Shown: positions 1-9,139, counted from the stretch's first letter. The stretch is DNA of 19,686 bases from Planctomycetota bacterium (GCA_024277835.1 JAJRUK010000255.1:1-19686), one strand, 5' to 3'. Notes: generated by a model not told the origin, from the letters alone. Made by a program: numbers and translations.

Positions 1-1119
1 GAACTTCTTGCTATACTCGTCGCCAAGTCCATCGACAATCTGCTCATCGCGACCCGTACCAAGCGTAATCACGCACAGCGACTGCGTCTCGCCGCGCTGA
101 AAGAACGACGAACCATGCACGCGGGGAAGAACACCAACCTCGCACTCAAGCGGGCGAATCTCCAATAAGCCGCGGCCATCCGTTCGACGACCTTCTTTGA
201 CGACCATCGCGGAGATGATCTCGCCCTCGATCTTATCGACGAGGTTGCGAACGTCGTTCCACGAGTGCTCGGGCTTGTCGCAGTCAGCCGGGCAGTAGTC
301 CGCCTTTGCTTCGTTGTAAACTTCCTTGACGGCAGCGTATCGATCCTGCTTGCCTTTGGTGTTGCGAGCGTTTTTCAGCTTGTCAGTGTACTTCTTGCGA
401 AGCTCTGCCATGAGGGCGTCTTTGGAAGGCGGCGCGTTCCAGACTTTTTCCTTGCCGACTTTTTCTTGAAGCTCAGAGATCATCTCGCAGATTTGCTGGA
501 TCGCTTTGAACCCAAACTCGACCGCACCCGCGATGATTTCATCGGGAAGCTCCTGGGCACCGACTTCGATCATGTTGATCGCGTCCTTGTGACCCGAGAG
601 AACCATTTCCATGGTCGTGTATTCCATCTGCTTGAGCGTCGGGTTCAGAACATATTCGTCGTCGATATACCCGATGCGAACCGCCCCGGACGGACCATCA
701 AATGGCACCTGCGAAACGGAAAGGGCAGCCGACGCGCCAACCATCGAGAGAATGTCCGGATCGTTCACCTGATCCACCGACAGCACCATCGACTGGATCA
801 ATAGCTCATCGATGTACCCATCGGGGAACATCGGGCGGATCGGACGATCCGTCATTCGCATGGTGAGAATTTCTTTATTCGTCGGACGTGCCTCACGCTT
901 GAAAAAACCGCCCGGAAACTTGCCCGCGGCGTAGGTCTTTTCGCGGTAATCCACCGTCAGCGGGAAAAAGTCCACGCCCGGACGGGGCGGGCCAGTGACC
1001 GCAGCCGACAGCACGACCGTATCACCATATTTCACAATAACCGCCTGCTTCGCGTATTTCCCAGTTTCGATCCGCAGCGTACGCCCGCCAATTTCTCGTT
1101 CTACAAACTCAAATCCCAT
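1..1119 (-). CDS. pnp: Polyribonucleotide nucleotidyltransferase (PNPase), N-terminal part
   Basis: PNPase is a phosphorolytic 3'-to-5' exoribonuclease of the mRNA degradation machinery. It forms a trimer and releases nucleoside diphosphates. The gene starts with ATG at 1119 and is cut by the window edge, leaving 373 codons of a protein that is usually about 700 residues. The sequence opens MGFEFVEREIGGRTLRIETG and shows the first RNase PH domain, including GKFPGGFFKREARPT, which matches the family's FFKRE motif. A helical linker follows (roughly 230-310), and then the start of the second RNase PH domain (EGRRTDGRGLLEIRPLECEV, LPRVHGSSFFQRGETQSL). A Shine-Dalgarno sequence AAGGTGG lies 9 nt before the ATG. 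It follows rpsO after a 214-nt spacer, the order found in most bacteria, and cotranscription is likely. The C-terminal KH and S1 RNA-binding domains lie outside the window. Confidence 0.97.
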   Translation of the reverse strand, partial: MGFEFVEREIGGRTLRIETGKYAKQAVIVKYGDTVVLSAAVTGPPRPGVDFFPLTVDYREKTYAAGKFPGGFFKREARPTNKEILTMRMTDRPIRPMFPDGYIDELLIQSMVLSVDQVNDPDILSMVGASAALSVSQVPFDGPSGAVRIGYIDDEYVLNPTLKQMEYTTMEMVLSGHKDAINMIEVGAQELPDEIIAGAVEFGFKAIQQICEMISELQEKVGKEKVWNAPPSKDALMAELRKKYTDKLKNARNTKGKQDRYAAVKEVYNEAKADYCPADCDKPEHSWNDVRNLVDKIEGEIISAMVVKEGRRTDGRGLLEIRPLECEVGVLPRVHGSSFFQRGETQSLCVITLGTGRDEQIVDGLGDEYSKKF

Positions 1120-1333
1120 TACTTACATCCACCTTGGTCTTCTTGACCTAACAACAACAAACCTATTTCTTCTTCCTACAACAACGCAATAGAGGCTACC
1201 CCGGATATCTGGATGAACACGCTTGAACATCCTCGAAAGAGGGCACCTCTCTCATTTATTCGGAACGTACGGGTACTTCGGTAGACACGGAACATCGAAC
1301 TGAGGCGAATTGAACCGGTGAGACTCTTGCGAA

Positions 1334-1603
1334 TTACTTTCGCAGGCCGAGACTCGCGATTAGTTTTTGATAACGAGGGCGATCGCTCTTTGTGAGGTAC
1401 TTGAGCAGGCTGGCTCGCCGACCGACCATCTTCAAAAGCCCGCGACGTGCCGCGTGGTCCTTCTTGTTGATCTTGAGGTGCTCGGTCAGTTCCTGGATTC
1501 GGCTGGTCAAAATCGCGACCTGAACCTCCGGCGAACCGGTGTCCGTCTCGTGCTGCCGATATTGCGAAATTACGCCTGTTTTTGCCTCTGCCGTTATCGT
1601 CAT
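1334..1603 (-). CDS. rpsO: 30S ribosomal protein S15
   Basis: S15 is a primary 16S rRNA-binding protein of the small-subunit platform, and it also forms an intersubunit bridge. The 89-residue product has the standard family length and signature: HETDTGSPEVQVAILTSRI near residues 18-36, LTEHLKINKKDHAARRGLL near 39-57, and a C-terminal YLTKSDRPRYQKLIASLGLRK-like end. It starts with ATG at 1603. No strong Shine-Dalgarno sequence is visible before it. It lies upstream of pnp on the same strand, the canonical pairing. S15 represses its own translation in several bacteria through leader structures that differ between lineages; I did not identify such a structure here. Confidence 0.98.
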   Translation of the reverse strand: MTITAEAKTGVISQYRQHETDTGSPEVQVAILTSRIQELTEHLKINKKDHAARRGLLKMVGRRASLLKYLTKSDRPRYQKLIASLGLRK

Positions 1604-1770
1604 GGTGAAACGCTAGCCCGGACCGCACTGTTCTGCTCGCCGGATTCCTCTTTAACTGCTTTCCTTGCAAAAGCTTACGTCAATTCTCTTTTCCTGTTTC
1701 CATACGCAGACTGGGAATGTAACCGCAACAGACCCCGTTTGCAAGACCCTTCTCACAATGATCTCGCGAC

Positions 1771-2472
1771 TCATTTCTTCGGTTTCTTGGCAACCTTCTT
1801 CTTCCCGCGAGGATGGTTCAACGCTTTTTCGATATAGCTGGCCGCGTCGGGGGTCTTGCAGTTTGTCTCGCCGTGGTCGACATCGACCTTGCCGACGCGC
1901 TTCGCCGTGGCGATCGCGTGTTTGGCGAGGGTCGGGCGGAAAATTCCGATGGCGCAGATGGCCATGCTCATCGCGTGTCTTGCCCGATTCGCTGATTCAT
2001 GAATCTCCTCCTCAATGACTTCCAGAATATGCAAACACGCCGCATCACTGATATCGACGTCGTGGTTCAGGCACGAAGCGAACGCAGAGTAGCCAGCCTG
2101 CCTGACGAACTCCTTCTTTGACTTCATCCACTTGGCGATCTGCGTTTGGGCGAACGCGGTCTTGGCAATCAAACCGGCGAAGTAGTCGGTGACCATGTAA
2201 TAGTCGAGATCCTTGACCCATCGGTCGGCCACATCACCGGTCATCGCCGCTGGGTCCGCCACCATTGTCGCCAGAACCATCGCGTCAGTATTGCCCGAAC
2301 CCCAAAGGGCGACCGCCAGGTCGTGGTTGGTTTTCAGACGCTTGGCGAGCTTCCCAAGGTTCGCACAGCTAACACCAAACGTATCCTCCCCCGCGCCGTG
2401 TCGAGAATAGACCTTGATATTTTGGGCCGTTCCAAGCTTCCTCAGTTCCGCCATCGTCTTCGCATAATCCAT
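1771..2472 (-). CDS. AlkD-like DNA alkylation repair protein (HEAT-like repeats)
   Basis: This 233-residue protein resembles the DNA alkylation repair enzyme family (AlkC/AlkD, PF08713), whose members fold into HEAT-like helical repeats. Characterised members are glycosylases that remove positively charged alkylated bases. Supporting segments are an N-terminal TMAELRKLGTAQNIKVYSRH, then GVSCANLGKLAKRL, WGSGNTDAMVLATMVADP, WVKDLDYYMVTDYFAGL, and KEFVRQAGYSAFASCL, which keeps an Arg in the position expected near the DNA backbone. The C-terminus ends in a lysine-rich tail that may bind nucleic acid. ATG at 2472 begins 11 nt after the stop of the preceding beta-propeller gene, so the two are probably cotranscribed although functionally unrelated. 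Catalytic activity is uncertain because several shorter AlkD-like clades lack demonstrated glycosylase function. Confidence 0.82.
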   Translation of the reverse strand: MDYAKTMAELRKLGTAQNIKVYSRHGAGEDTFGVSCANLGKLAKRLKTNHDLAVALWGSGNTDAMVLATMVADPAAMTGDVADRWVKDLDYYMVTDYFAGLIAKTAFAQTQIAKWMKSKKEFVRQAGYSAFASCLNHDVDISDAACLHILEVIEEEIHESANRARHAMSMAICAIGIFRPTLAKHAIATAKRVGKVDVDHGETNCKTPDAASYIEKALNHPRGKKKVAKKPKK

Positions 2473-2483
2473 GTTGTCTTCGC

Positions 2484-5400
2484 TTAGTCGGTCGGCACGC
2501 CGCGTCCCGGGGTCCAGGGCAGCCCGGCCGCGTCTAACTGGCGCTCGAGGGCCGGTAGTTCGGTCCCGACGAGTTGGGTGAGTTTGCTCTTCAATTCTCC
2601 AAACTCAGCTTTCGCGGACTCGTAAACGTTTCGATGCTGCGTGGTAGGCCCCTGCTGCGACATGCGGATACCCATGCCGACTATGCCAAGTCGTCGCGAG
2701 ATTGATACAGGCCCAGGGTCGCCGGCGCGCCAGCGACGCGAGCTACCGTTGAGATCGAGTTCCATCTCTGCCACGCGCCGCTCCATATCGCGAACGCGGT
2801 CGCCGAAGGTAGGGTCACCGATGGTCGAGCGGTCCAGCGTCGTGCGAATCGCTTTGAGGCGCTTGGTTGTCTCCGCGATGATCTTACCTACCGCACCCAA
2901 CGATCGTTGCGTCGAGGCGTAGTCCTGTTTGAGCGACTCCACCGCGTCGGGTGTCATACCTGGTACCGTACCACCATCGTGCAGCGGAACGACCTCGAAC
3001 GTTTGAGATTTACCAAGGTCGGTCCACTTGCCATCAACACGCTTTGCGAGATGAACCGAGTAGGTGCCCGCTGCAACCAGCAGCCCGTCGTCGCGGTTGC
3101 GCGTAGAACCAAACCGGTCTGGCTTTTTGCTAGGGGGTGACCAGGGTCTGGTCGATGGATGCGTGAGACTCCAGTTGATGCGGTGAATCCCCTTCTTGGC
3201 AGGACCGGTGAGGTGTCGAACGACGTTCCCCGCCGCGTCGCGCACGGTCAGCATGATCGCAGGTTTTTCCTCGCGCTTTTCCTCGCGCAGCGCGTCCCAA
3301 CCGGGCGTAGGCGTGTCACCACCGCTCTTGGCGATCTTCTTTTCTGCCTTCTTACGTTTCTCCTTGCGCGTTTCGATGGAGTCTTTCAGATAGTACGTGA
3401 ACGTCGCGCCGAACGCGGGATTGGGAGCGGCGAAAAAGCTAGCTCCTTGCGATGCTTTGGGACTAAACCCCATCATCGCCCGAGGTTTGTATCGCCACGC
3501 TTTACGCACCGGGAATAGCTCCGCCTCTTGCTCGAGCGATTCCGCAGAGACGTTGCGCAGCGCGGAATAGTCGTCCAGAATATAGAACCCGCGTCCGAAC
3601 GTCGCCGCGACGACATCGTTCTCACGCTTTTGGATCACAAGGTCGCGGAACGGGATGTTCGGAGCACCGCCAGATAGCTTGATCCATTTCTCCCCGCTAT
3701 CGACCGTAAAGAACAGGCCAAACTCAGTGCCAAGAAAGAGAAGGTTCGGTTTGACATGGTCTTGAACAAGTCGCCACACAAGGTGTCGCTCGGGCAGGTC
3801 GCCGGCGATAGACGTCCACGTCATTCCGCGATCCGTACTCTTAAGCACATAGGGGGTAAAGTCGCCAGCCTTGTGATTGTCAACGCAGACGTACACCGTG
3901 TCAGCGTCATACAGATCGGCTTTGATGTCGTTGACGAAGAAGTTTTCCGGGATGCCGGGCAATCGCTCGATCTTTCGCCAGTTCTGCCCGCCGTCTTCGG
4001 TCACCTGAATCAACCCGTCGTCCGTGCCCGCGTAGATCAGTTCCTCGTTCAGCGGCGATTGCGAAAGCGACGTGACCGTGCCAAACTTTGACATCGCCCG
4101 CAAGTCCCAGATCGCGTCGATGCTCCAGACTCGGTCCATCATCGGTTGCGTCAGGCGATCGAGTCCGCGCGACAGGTCGCCGCTGATCGCCGTCCATGTG
4201 TCGCCGCGATCATCGCTTTGCCAAACGCGCTGACTCGCAAAAAAGAGCCGCGCCGGATCATGCGGACTAATCAAAATGGGTGAGTCCCAGTTGAACCGGT
4301 CGGACTCCTCGCCCGGTCCGGGTTGTGGTTGAAGGTAGGTGACCTCGCCGGTTTTGAGATCGTGTCGCACCAGATTCCCCTGCTGCCATTCGGAGTAAAT
4401 GATGTTGGGGTTGGTTGGGTCGATGGCTGGCTGATGACCATCGGCGAAGACGGTCAATCTCCAGTCAGAGTTGCGAATGCCCTGGAGGTTATCCGTGCGA
4501 GAGGGGCCGTGCTGCGTCGAGTTGTCCTGCGTGCCGCCGATGACGTTGTAAAACGGTTCGTCGTAATCAATCGCGACCTTATAAAACTGCGTCAGAGGGA
4601 GATTGGCAAAGAATCGCCAGTTCTTCCCAAGGTCATAGGTTTCATATAGACCGCCATCGCATCCGACGAGCAAGTATTCCGGGTTGATCGGGTCAAACGC
4701 GAGCGCGTGGTTGTCGCTATGCTTGTTCTTCTCGGTGACGCTACGGAACTTCTTGCCGCCGTCGTCGCTGACGTGCATCCGTACGTCCATCTGATAGATT
4801 CGGTCAAAGTGATGCGGGCAAGCGTAGATTTCCTGATAGTAATGTGCGCCAGTACCGCCTGAAACATAGTCGCTACGCTTCTCCCACGAAGCTCCGCCGT
4901 CCGCAGAACGATAGAACCCACCTTTGCCCTCAGGAAGTTCAATCGTCGCGTAGATCACTTCCGACTTCTGTGATGAGATCGCGAGTCCGATGCGACCCAT
5001 GTCGCCCTTTGGCAAACCCTTCTTCAGCTTCCGCCAGGTTTTGCCCGCGTCGATCGATTTATGAATGCCAGACTCCGGGCCTCCGTTTATCAGAGCGGCG
5101 ACGTTACGAAAATGCTGATGCGTCGATGCGTAAAGCACGTCCGGATTCTTCGGGTCCATGCGGACTTCGTTCACGCCAGTGTATTCTCCGGCGCTAAGAA
5201 TGTTTTCCCACGTCGTTCCGCCGTCGCTCGTTTTGAACAACCCGCGCTCGCCGCCGGGCGACCAGAGCGGACCTTGCACCGCAACATAGACGACGTTCGA
5301 GTCGCGCGGATCGACAACGATGTTGCCAATGTGCTGAGACTCCTTTAAGCCCATGTTCTTCCACGAACCGCCGCCGTCCTCGCTTCGATAAATACCGTCA

Positions 5401-5792
5401 CCAAACCCAACGTGCCGACCGCCCACGTTCTCACCCGTCCCGACCCAGACGACGTCCGGGTTGTTCGGGTCCAGCGTTATGCACCCGATTGAGTAGGATT
5501 TTTCGCTGTCGAAGACCGGTTTCCAGGTTGTACCGGCGTTCGTTGTCTTCCAGACGCCGCCGCTGCCGACCGCGAGATACCACGTGCCGCGCTTCGTCGG
5601 ATGGACCGCGATGTCGGCGATGCGCCCCGACATGAAAGCCGGTCCGATCCCGCGCAGTTTGAGTCCGGTGAACGTCGCCGCGCTCATCGGGCCTTTGTCT
5701 TCGTCGGTTTCCGTCTTGTCCGTACCTGCAAACGCCGTTGACACGAGCAAGCACAAACACGATCCCAGTAGCAAAGCGTTGCGTCGATACAC
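2484..5792 (-). CDS. Secreted VPS10/sortilin-type beta-propeller protein
   Basis: A protein of about 1102 residues, predicted to be exported. The hydrophobic N-terminus (RRNALLLGSCLCLLVSTAFA) is a typical Sec signal peptide with an AFA-like cleavage site. The mature part is built from repeated BNR/Asp-box motifs of the S-x-D-x-G-x-T-W kind (RSEDGGGSW, KTSDGGTTW, KSIDAGKTW, RSADGGASW, QSDDRGDTW, VTEDGGQNW, KSTDRGMTW). These indicate two beta-propellers as in sortilin/VPS10 'glycosyl hydrolase' proteins, which are common in Planctomycetota and Acidobacteriota. The last third contains a FlgD-like Ig segment (DAAGNVVRHLTGPAKKGIHR) and helical C-terminal residues. An upstream TTG at 5816 is possible, but GTG at 5792 has a GAGGAG Shine-Dalgarno sequence 6 nt before it and places the signal peptide at the N-terminus. 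The substrate is unknown. Annotation as a hydrolase is not justified by visible catalytic residues. Confidence 0.9.
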   Translation of the reverse strand: MYRRNALLLGSCLCLLVSTAFAGTDKTETDEDKGPMSAATFTGLKLRGIGPAFMSGRIADIAVHPTKRGTWYLAVGSGGVWKTTNAGTTWKPVFDSEKSYSIGCITLDPNNPDVVWVGTGENVGGRHVGFGDGIYRSEDGGGSWKNMGLKESQHIGNIVVDPRDSNVVYVAVQGPLWSPGGERGLFKTSDGGTTWENILSAGEYTGVNEVRMDPKNPDVLYASTHQHFRNVAALINGGPESGIHKSIDAGKTWRKLKKGLPKGDMGRIGLAISSQKSEVIYATIELPEGKGGFYRSADGGASWEKRSDYVSGGTGAHYYQEIYACPHHFDRIYQMDVRMHVSDDGGKKFRSVTEKNKHSDNHALAFDPINPEYLLVGCDGGLYETYDLGKNWRFFANLPLTQFYKVAIDYDEPFYNVIGGTQDNSTQHGPSRTDNLQGIRNSDWRLTVFADGHQPAIDPTNPNIIYSEWQQGNLVRHDLKTGEVTYLQPQPGPGEESDRFNWDSPILISPHDPARLFFASQRVWQSDDRGDTWTAISGDLSRGLDRLTQPMMDRVWSIDAIWDLRAMSKFGTVTSLSQSPLNEELIYAGTDDGLIQVTEDGGQNWRKIERLPGIPENFFVNDIKADLYDADTVYVCVDNHKAGDFTPYVLKSTDRGMTWTSIAGDLPERHLVWRLVQDHVKPNLLFLGTEFGLFFTVDSGEKWIKLSGGAPNIPFRDLVIQKRENDVVAATFGRGFYILDDYSALRNVSAESLEQEAELFPVRKAWRYKPRAMMGFSPKASQGASFFAAPNPAFGATFTYYLKDSIETRKEKRKKAEKKIAKSGGDTPTPGWDALREEKREEKPAIMLTVRDAAGNVVRHLTGPAKKGIHRINWSLTHPSTRPWSPPSKKPDRFGSTRNRDDGLLVAAGTYSVHLAKRVDGKWTDLGKSQTFEVVPLHDGGTVPGMTPDAVESLKQDYASTQRSLGAVGKIIAETTKRLKAIRTTLDRSTIGDPTFGDRVRDMERRVAEMELDLNGSSRRWRAGDPGPVSISRRLGIVGMGIRMSQQGPTTQHRNVYESAKAEFGELKSKLTQLVGTELPALERQLDAAGLPWTPGRGVPTD

Positions 5793-5798
5793 TTCTTT

Positions 5799-5804
5799 CT
5801 CCTC
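5799..5804 (-). promoter_or_regulatory. Ribosome binding site that fixes a GTG start
   Basis: GAGGAG on the minus strand ends 6 nt before a GTG at 5792. It lies inside the longer open frame that begins with TTG at 5816. The spacing and the position of the signal peptide favour the GTG start of the beta-propeller protein. Confidence 0.7.
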
Positions 5805-6091
5805 AGAATTAGCCAAACAAATCCGGACCGCTATCCTAGTGTTACGCTAGCTTTCGCACCACCGCTGACTCAGGGTGGAGTCATCCATTCCGTACGCCGC
5901 TTGCACCCGCTGACAACTTATTACAGACGTTTCGAGTCGTAGCTCCGTTTCCGACCGACGGATCAACGAAGTCGCACGGTGTATCTGCGTGGCACTGGAA
6001 GAGATTATTCATTGCGTGCAGCGTCCGTCTGATCGCGGTAAGTGCTTGCTGTGCGCAGGGATAGAGGTCGATGTCACGAAGGTGCGAATCG
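5805..6091. other. Intergenic spacer with no recognised feature
   Basis: About 290 bases between the end of the aldolase/dehydrogenase gene and the start of the beta-propeller gene. I see no convincing ORF, RNA gene, terminator or repeat here. Promoter elements for the beta-propeller gene are expected but were not recognised. Confidence 0.5.
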
Positions 6092-8194
6092 CTAACGAGG
6101 GAAAGCCTCGGCGTTTCCGCCATCAACGGGTAGAACCGCGCCGGTCGTCGGCGTCGCCGCGCTCGCGAAGAACACAACCGCGTTACCGACATGCTTCGCC
6201 AAGACCGGAACCTTCAGCAAACTCCGCTCGCGATAGAAATCCGCAAGATCGGATTCCTTCATCCCGCGACTCTTCGCTCGCTGAGGACCGACCGTTTCCC
6301 ATAGACCCGACGGCGTCGAAGCATCGCCGAAAACTGCATCCGGTGTCACCATGTTGACACGAATCCCGTCGCCGGCAAGCTCCAGCGCCGCCACGCGACC
6401 AAGCTGATGGGCTGCTGCCTTCGACGCGCTATACGCCCCAAAATCCTTGCCCGGCCCCGCGACATTCTTACTCGAAATAACCACAAGATGCCCACCGATC
6501 GCCTGCCGCTTGAGTAAGCGAATCCCCTCGCGCATAAACAGCATGGTCCCCGTCGCGTTGATCTCTATCACACGGCGAAAGTCAGCCACATCCATCTCTT
6601 CGAGCGAACAGACGTGGGCGATCCCCGCGTTGGGGACGACAACGTCCACGCCGCCGAACGTCCGGGCGATTTCATCGAACCCATCGACGACACTCGCCTC
6701 ATCGGTCACATCCATTTTCAATCCAAACGCGCGACCAGTGTTTTTCGCATTGAGGCGATCAACAACGGGCGTAAGTCGATCCGTATCAAGATCACTCAGC
6801 GCAACGTGAGCGCCCGCATCGACGCAGGCCTCTGCGATTCCCGCCCCAATCGCACCCGCTGCCCCGCTGATCGCAACGACGCGACCCGCAAGAGGTCGTG
6901 TATCCGGCGACGCAACCTTCGCCGTCTGCAACCCGCGAAACTCCATGTCGAACAAGTGCTTCTGTGAAAGCGGAACGTACCCGCCCATGCGATGCGCGAG
7001 CGATTGAACTTGTAGCGTATGCTCAGCAATGTCAGCCGCGACACAAGCGTCATGTTTTGTGTTGCCCCAAGCGAAAACGCCGGCCCCCTGGATCAACACG
7101 ACTCGTGGTGAAGTGTCTGCAAGGTCAGCGTTGCAACCGAACTCGCGAAGATAGGATTCGTAACTCGCGCGGTAGTCGGCAACGCATTTTGCGAGCTGCT
7201 GCGAGAGTGTTTCATTGTCGCCGAGCGCCGGGTCGGTGAGTAATACTGGCTTGATACGTGTGCGGATGAGATGATCGCCCGTGATCGCCCCAGCGGATGC
7301 AAACGTCGCTGCTTCCGTACTGTTCAAGATTGCGAGCACATCGCGACTGCCGCGCCATTCGAGAATCGGTCCGATGCGCCCGCCGTCCCGCTCACAATCG
7401 CGTGCGAGAAGCCCTCTTAATGTCGGCGCGATCATCGAAGCGGCGGTCTTTGGTTCAACGTCGCTTTCAAACGAAATGGAAAGCGGCCTACCGTCCACGC
7501 GCGAGTCGATGAACCGCTCGCAGGCGTCCACAAGGTCAATATGACGTTCATAGGAAGTCCGTGCGTCATCCCCGAACGTCACCAGGCCATGCTGGAGCAA
7601 AATGACGCCTTCGCAGTCGGGCGTTCGATCAACGGCTTCCGCAACGGCCTTTGCAAGTGCGAAACCGGGCTTGATATAGGGCACAATCGCAACACGCGCC
7701 ATGCGATCGCCAAGGGCAGAGCGAATCGCCGCCTCGCCGTCCTTTTGGTTCGTCAGGGTGAGCACCGCGTCGGCGTGGGAGTGATCGATATATCGGTGGG
7801 TGAGAAACGCGTGAAGAAGCGTCTCGATCGACGGCGTCGCACTTTTCGTATCGAAGAGATTGCAGCGACACTCGTTGACCATCGCCTCATCGTCAAGGTG
7901 ACTGAGGACTCGAAGCGTTCGCAAGCGATCTAAATGAAGCGACGGAAGTTCATTCGGTTTGATCGTCGCGAGATCGCATCCGGACACCTTTACGCAGGCG
8001 GTTGCAACGGTTTCGCCAAGAACATTCTTAACTTCGGACTTTAGCGATACGTTGCCGCCGCCGTGTAGAACGAGCGAAGGGTCACGCCCGATCAACCGGG
8101 CTGAGTAGAGTCGCCGCGCGAAATCCTCACCGTGCGCCTCGCCCCATTGCGCGATGGCCTGCCGCTCGCCGGATTCACTCCAAAGGCTTTTCAT
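6092..8194 (-). CDS. Bifunctional class II aldolase / short-chain dehydrogenase (RhaD-SDR type)
   Basis: A 700-residue fusion. The N-terminal half (about 1-390) is a class II aldolase/adducin domain. It has the zinc-site pattern HSH (His138 and His140, in IDHSHADAV) and a third His at 202 (LLQHGLVTFGD). The C-terminal part (about 430-700) is a Rossmann short-chain dehydrogenase with SGAAGAIG for the cofactor, PNAGIAH, a catalytic serine in VVISSKN, and YSASK, which supplies the catalytic Tyr and Lys. Family members described as rhamnulose-1-phosphate aldolase/SDR or lactaldehyde dehydrogenase cleave a ketose phosphate to DHAP and an aldehyde, which the SDR half then oxidises or reduces. Deoxy-sugar catabolism is therefore the likely role, but the exact substrate cannot be read from sequence. 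No rhamnose isomerase, kinase or transporter is adjacent. The start is ATG at 8194, without a clear Shine-Dalgarno sequence. Confidence 0.9.
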   Translation of the reverse strand: MKSLWSESGERQAIAQWGEAHGEDFARRLYSARLIGRDPSLVLHGGGNVSLKSEVKNVLGETVATACVKVSGCDLATIKPNELPSLHLDRLRTLRVLSHLDDEAMVNECRCNLFDTKSATPSIETLLHAFLTHRYIDHSHADAVLTLTNQKDGEAAIRSALGDRMARVAIVPYIKPGFALAKAVAEAVDRTPDCEGVILLQHGLVTFGDDARTSYERHIDLVDACERFIDSRVDGRPLSISFESDVEPKTAASMIAPTLRGLLARDCERDGGRIGPILEWRGSRDVLAILNSTEAATFASAGAITGDHLIRTRIKPVLLTDPALGDNETLSQQLAKCVADYRASYESYLREFGCNADLADTSPRVVLIQGAGVFAWGNTKHDACVAADIAEHTLQVQSLAHRMGGYVPLSQKHLFDMEFRGLQTAKVASPDTRPLAGRVVAISGAAGAIGAGIAEACVDAGAHVALSDLDTDRLTPVVDRLNAKNTGRAFGLKMDVTDEASVVDGFDEIARTFGGVDVVVPNAGIAHVCSLEEMDVADFRRVIEINATGTMLFMREGIRLLKRQAIGGHLVVISSKNVAGPGKDFGAYSASKAAAHQLGRVAALELAGDGIRVNMVTPDAVFGDASTPSGLWETVGPQRAKSRGMKESDLADFYRERSLLKVPVLAKHVGNAVVFFASAATPTTGAVLPVDGGNAEAFPR

Positions 8195-8238
8195 AGGCGA
8201 TTCACATTAGCAGTCTGCTGAAAAGCGAAGTTTTTCTA

Positions 8239-8311
8239 TGTGGCACCGGTTTTTAACCGATGCTAGACTTTGCAGCATGAGAGATCGCACCGGTTGCAAA
8301 CCGGTGCCACA
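8239..8311. repeat. Nested palindromic intergenic repeat (REP-like)
   Basis: The outer arms TGTGGCACCGGT (8239-8250) and ACCGGTGCCACA (8300-8311) are perfect 12-bp inverted repeats. Each side also folds on itself: GCACCGGTT-GCA-AACCGGTGC on the right is a perfect 9-bp hairpin, and GCACCGGTT-TTT-AACCGATGC-like sequence on the left has one mismatch. The right hairpin is followed by six T on the plus strand, so it could end plus-strand transcription, but no plus-strand gene precedes it. It fills most of the 133-bp gap between the aldolase/SDR gene and the lsrF-like gene. Its architecture resembles dispersed REP-type elements. Confidence 0.72.
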
Positions 8312-8327
8312 CTTTTTTGACAGCTGG

Positions 8328-9131
8328 TTAGCGGGCCACGGCGGTTGGCTGATCCGTCGCCGCGCAAAACGCATCCCACGCATGCGCATCCGACTGACCC
8401 TCATGCACGATGCTCCGCACCGCTTGAATCATCTGCACAGGCCAGCGCGATTGAAAAATGTTGCGTCCCATGTCCACACCCGCCGCCCCCGCGGAGACCG
8501 CATCAAACGCGAGCTTCAGCGCGTCACGCTCTTCGATCTTCTTGCCGCCAGCGATGACAACCGGAACCGGACATCCGTTGACGATCTTATCGAAGTCGTC
8601 GCAGTAATACGTCTTAACGATCTGTGCGCCCAACTCGGCTGCGATGCGACTTGCCAGACCGAGGTATCGCGCATCGCGCACCATTTGCTTTCCGACAGCG
8701 GTCACCGCGAGCGTTGGGATTCCATACTTTTGCCCGTCGTCGCAAAGTCGCGACAAATTCTTGAGTGTCTTTTTCTCGTTGTCCGACCCAACGAAAACTG
8801 AGATCGCCATCGCCGAAGCGTTGAGGCGAATCGCGTCTTCGACCGAGACCGTAAGGTCTTCCGATGAGAGGTCATCCTTGAGCACGCTCGTCCCGCCAGA
8901 GACGCGCAGGACAATCGGCGTCCGCCCCGCGGCGTCGATACAGTTCCGAAGAACGCCCCGCGTGAGCATCAGCGAATCGGCATAGCGCAGCAGCGGCGCA
9001 ACGGTCTCGCCGGGCTTTTCGAGTCCGGTCGTTGGACCTTGAAAATAACCATGATCCACGGCAAGCATGACGCATCGGCCACTCTCAGGCTTAATGATGC
9101 CCGCCAGTCTATTTTGCATTCCCCAATCCAT
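8328..9131 (-). CDS. LsrF-like class I aldolase/thiolase
   Basis: A 267-residue TIM-barrel protein of the DeoC/FbaB/LsrF group. It follows E. coli LsrF closely from memory: MDWGMQNRLAGI, VMLAVDHGYFQGPTTGLE, LMLTRGVLR, GIPTLAVTAVGK, AAELGAQIVKTYY, CPVPVVIAGGKK and GVDMGRNIFQS. Lys173 in IVKTYY aligns with the Schiff-base lysine. LsrF transfers the acetyl group of a phosphorylated AI-2 derivative (3-hydroxy-5-phosphonooxypentane-2,4-dione) to CoA. Here no lsr transporter, kinase or repressor is near, so an AI-2 role is unproven and a sugar-phosphate aldolase role is possible. The neighbouring aldolase/SDR gene fits that. A GTG at 9161 extends the frame by ten codons, but ATG at 9131 has GGAG 8 nt before it and is preferred. 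It begins 79 bp after the end of murJ. Confidence 0.85.
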   Translation of the reverse strand: MDWGMQNRLAGIIKPESGRCVMLAVDHGYFQGPTTGLEKPGETVAPLLRYADSLMLTRGVLRNCIDAAGRTPIVLRVSGGTSVLKDDLSSEDLTVSVEDAIRLNASAMAISVFVGSDNEKKTLKNLSRLCDDGQKYGIPTLAVTAVGKQMVRDARYLGLASRIAAELGAQIVKTYYCDDFDKIVNGCPVPVVIAGGKKIEERDALKLAFDAVSAGAAGVDMGRNIFQSRWPVQMIQAVRSIVHEGQSDAHAWDAFCAATDQPTAVAR

Positions 9132-9139
9132 TGCATTTT

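Noticed and set aside
265..804. 179-codon plus-strand open frame
   Set aside because: It is antisense to the clearly recognisable pnp coding sequence and has no family signature.
1655..1683. TTGACG as a -35 for rpsO on the minus strand
   Set aside because: No acceptable -10 lies 16-18 bp downstream.
5793..5816. Eight-residue N-terminal extension of the beta-propeller protein from a TTG
   Set aside because: The GTG at 5792 has a GAGGAG 6 nt upstream, inside the extension, and puts the signal peptide in the normal place.
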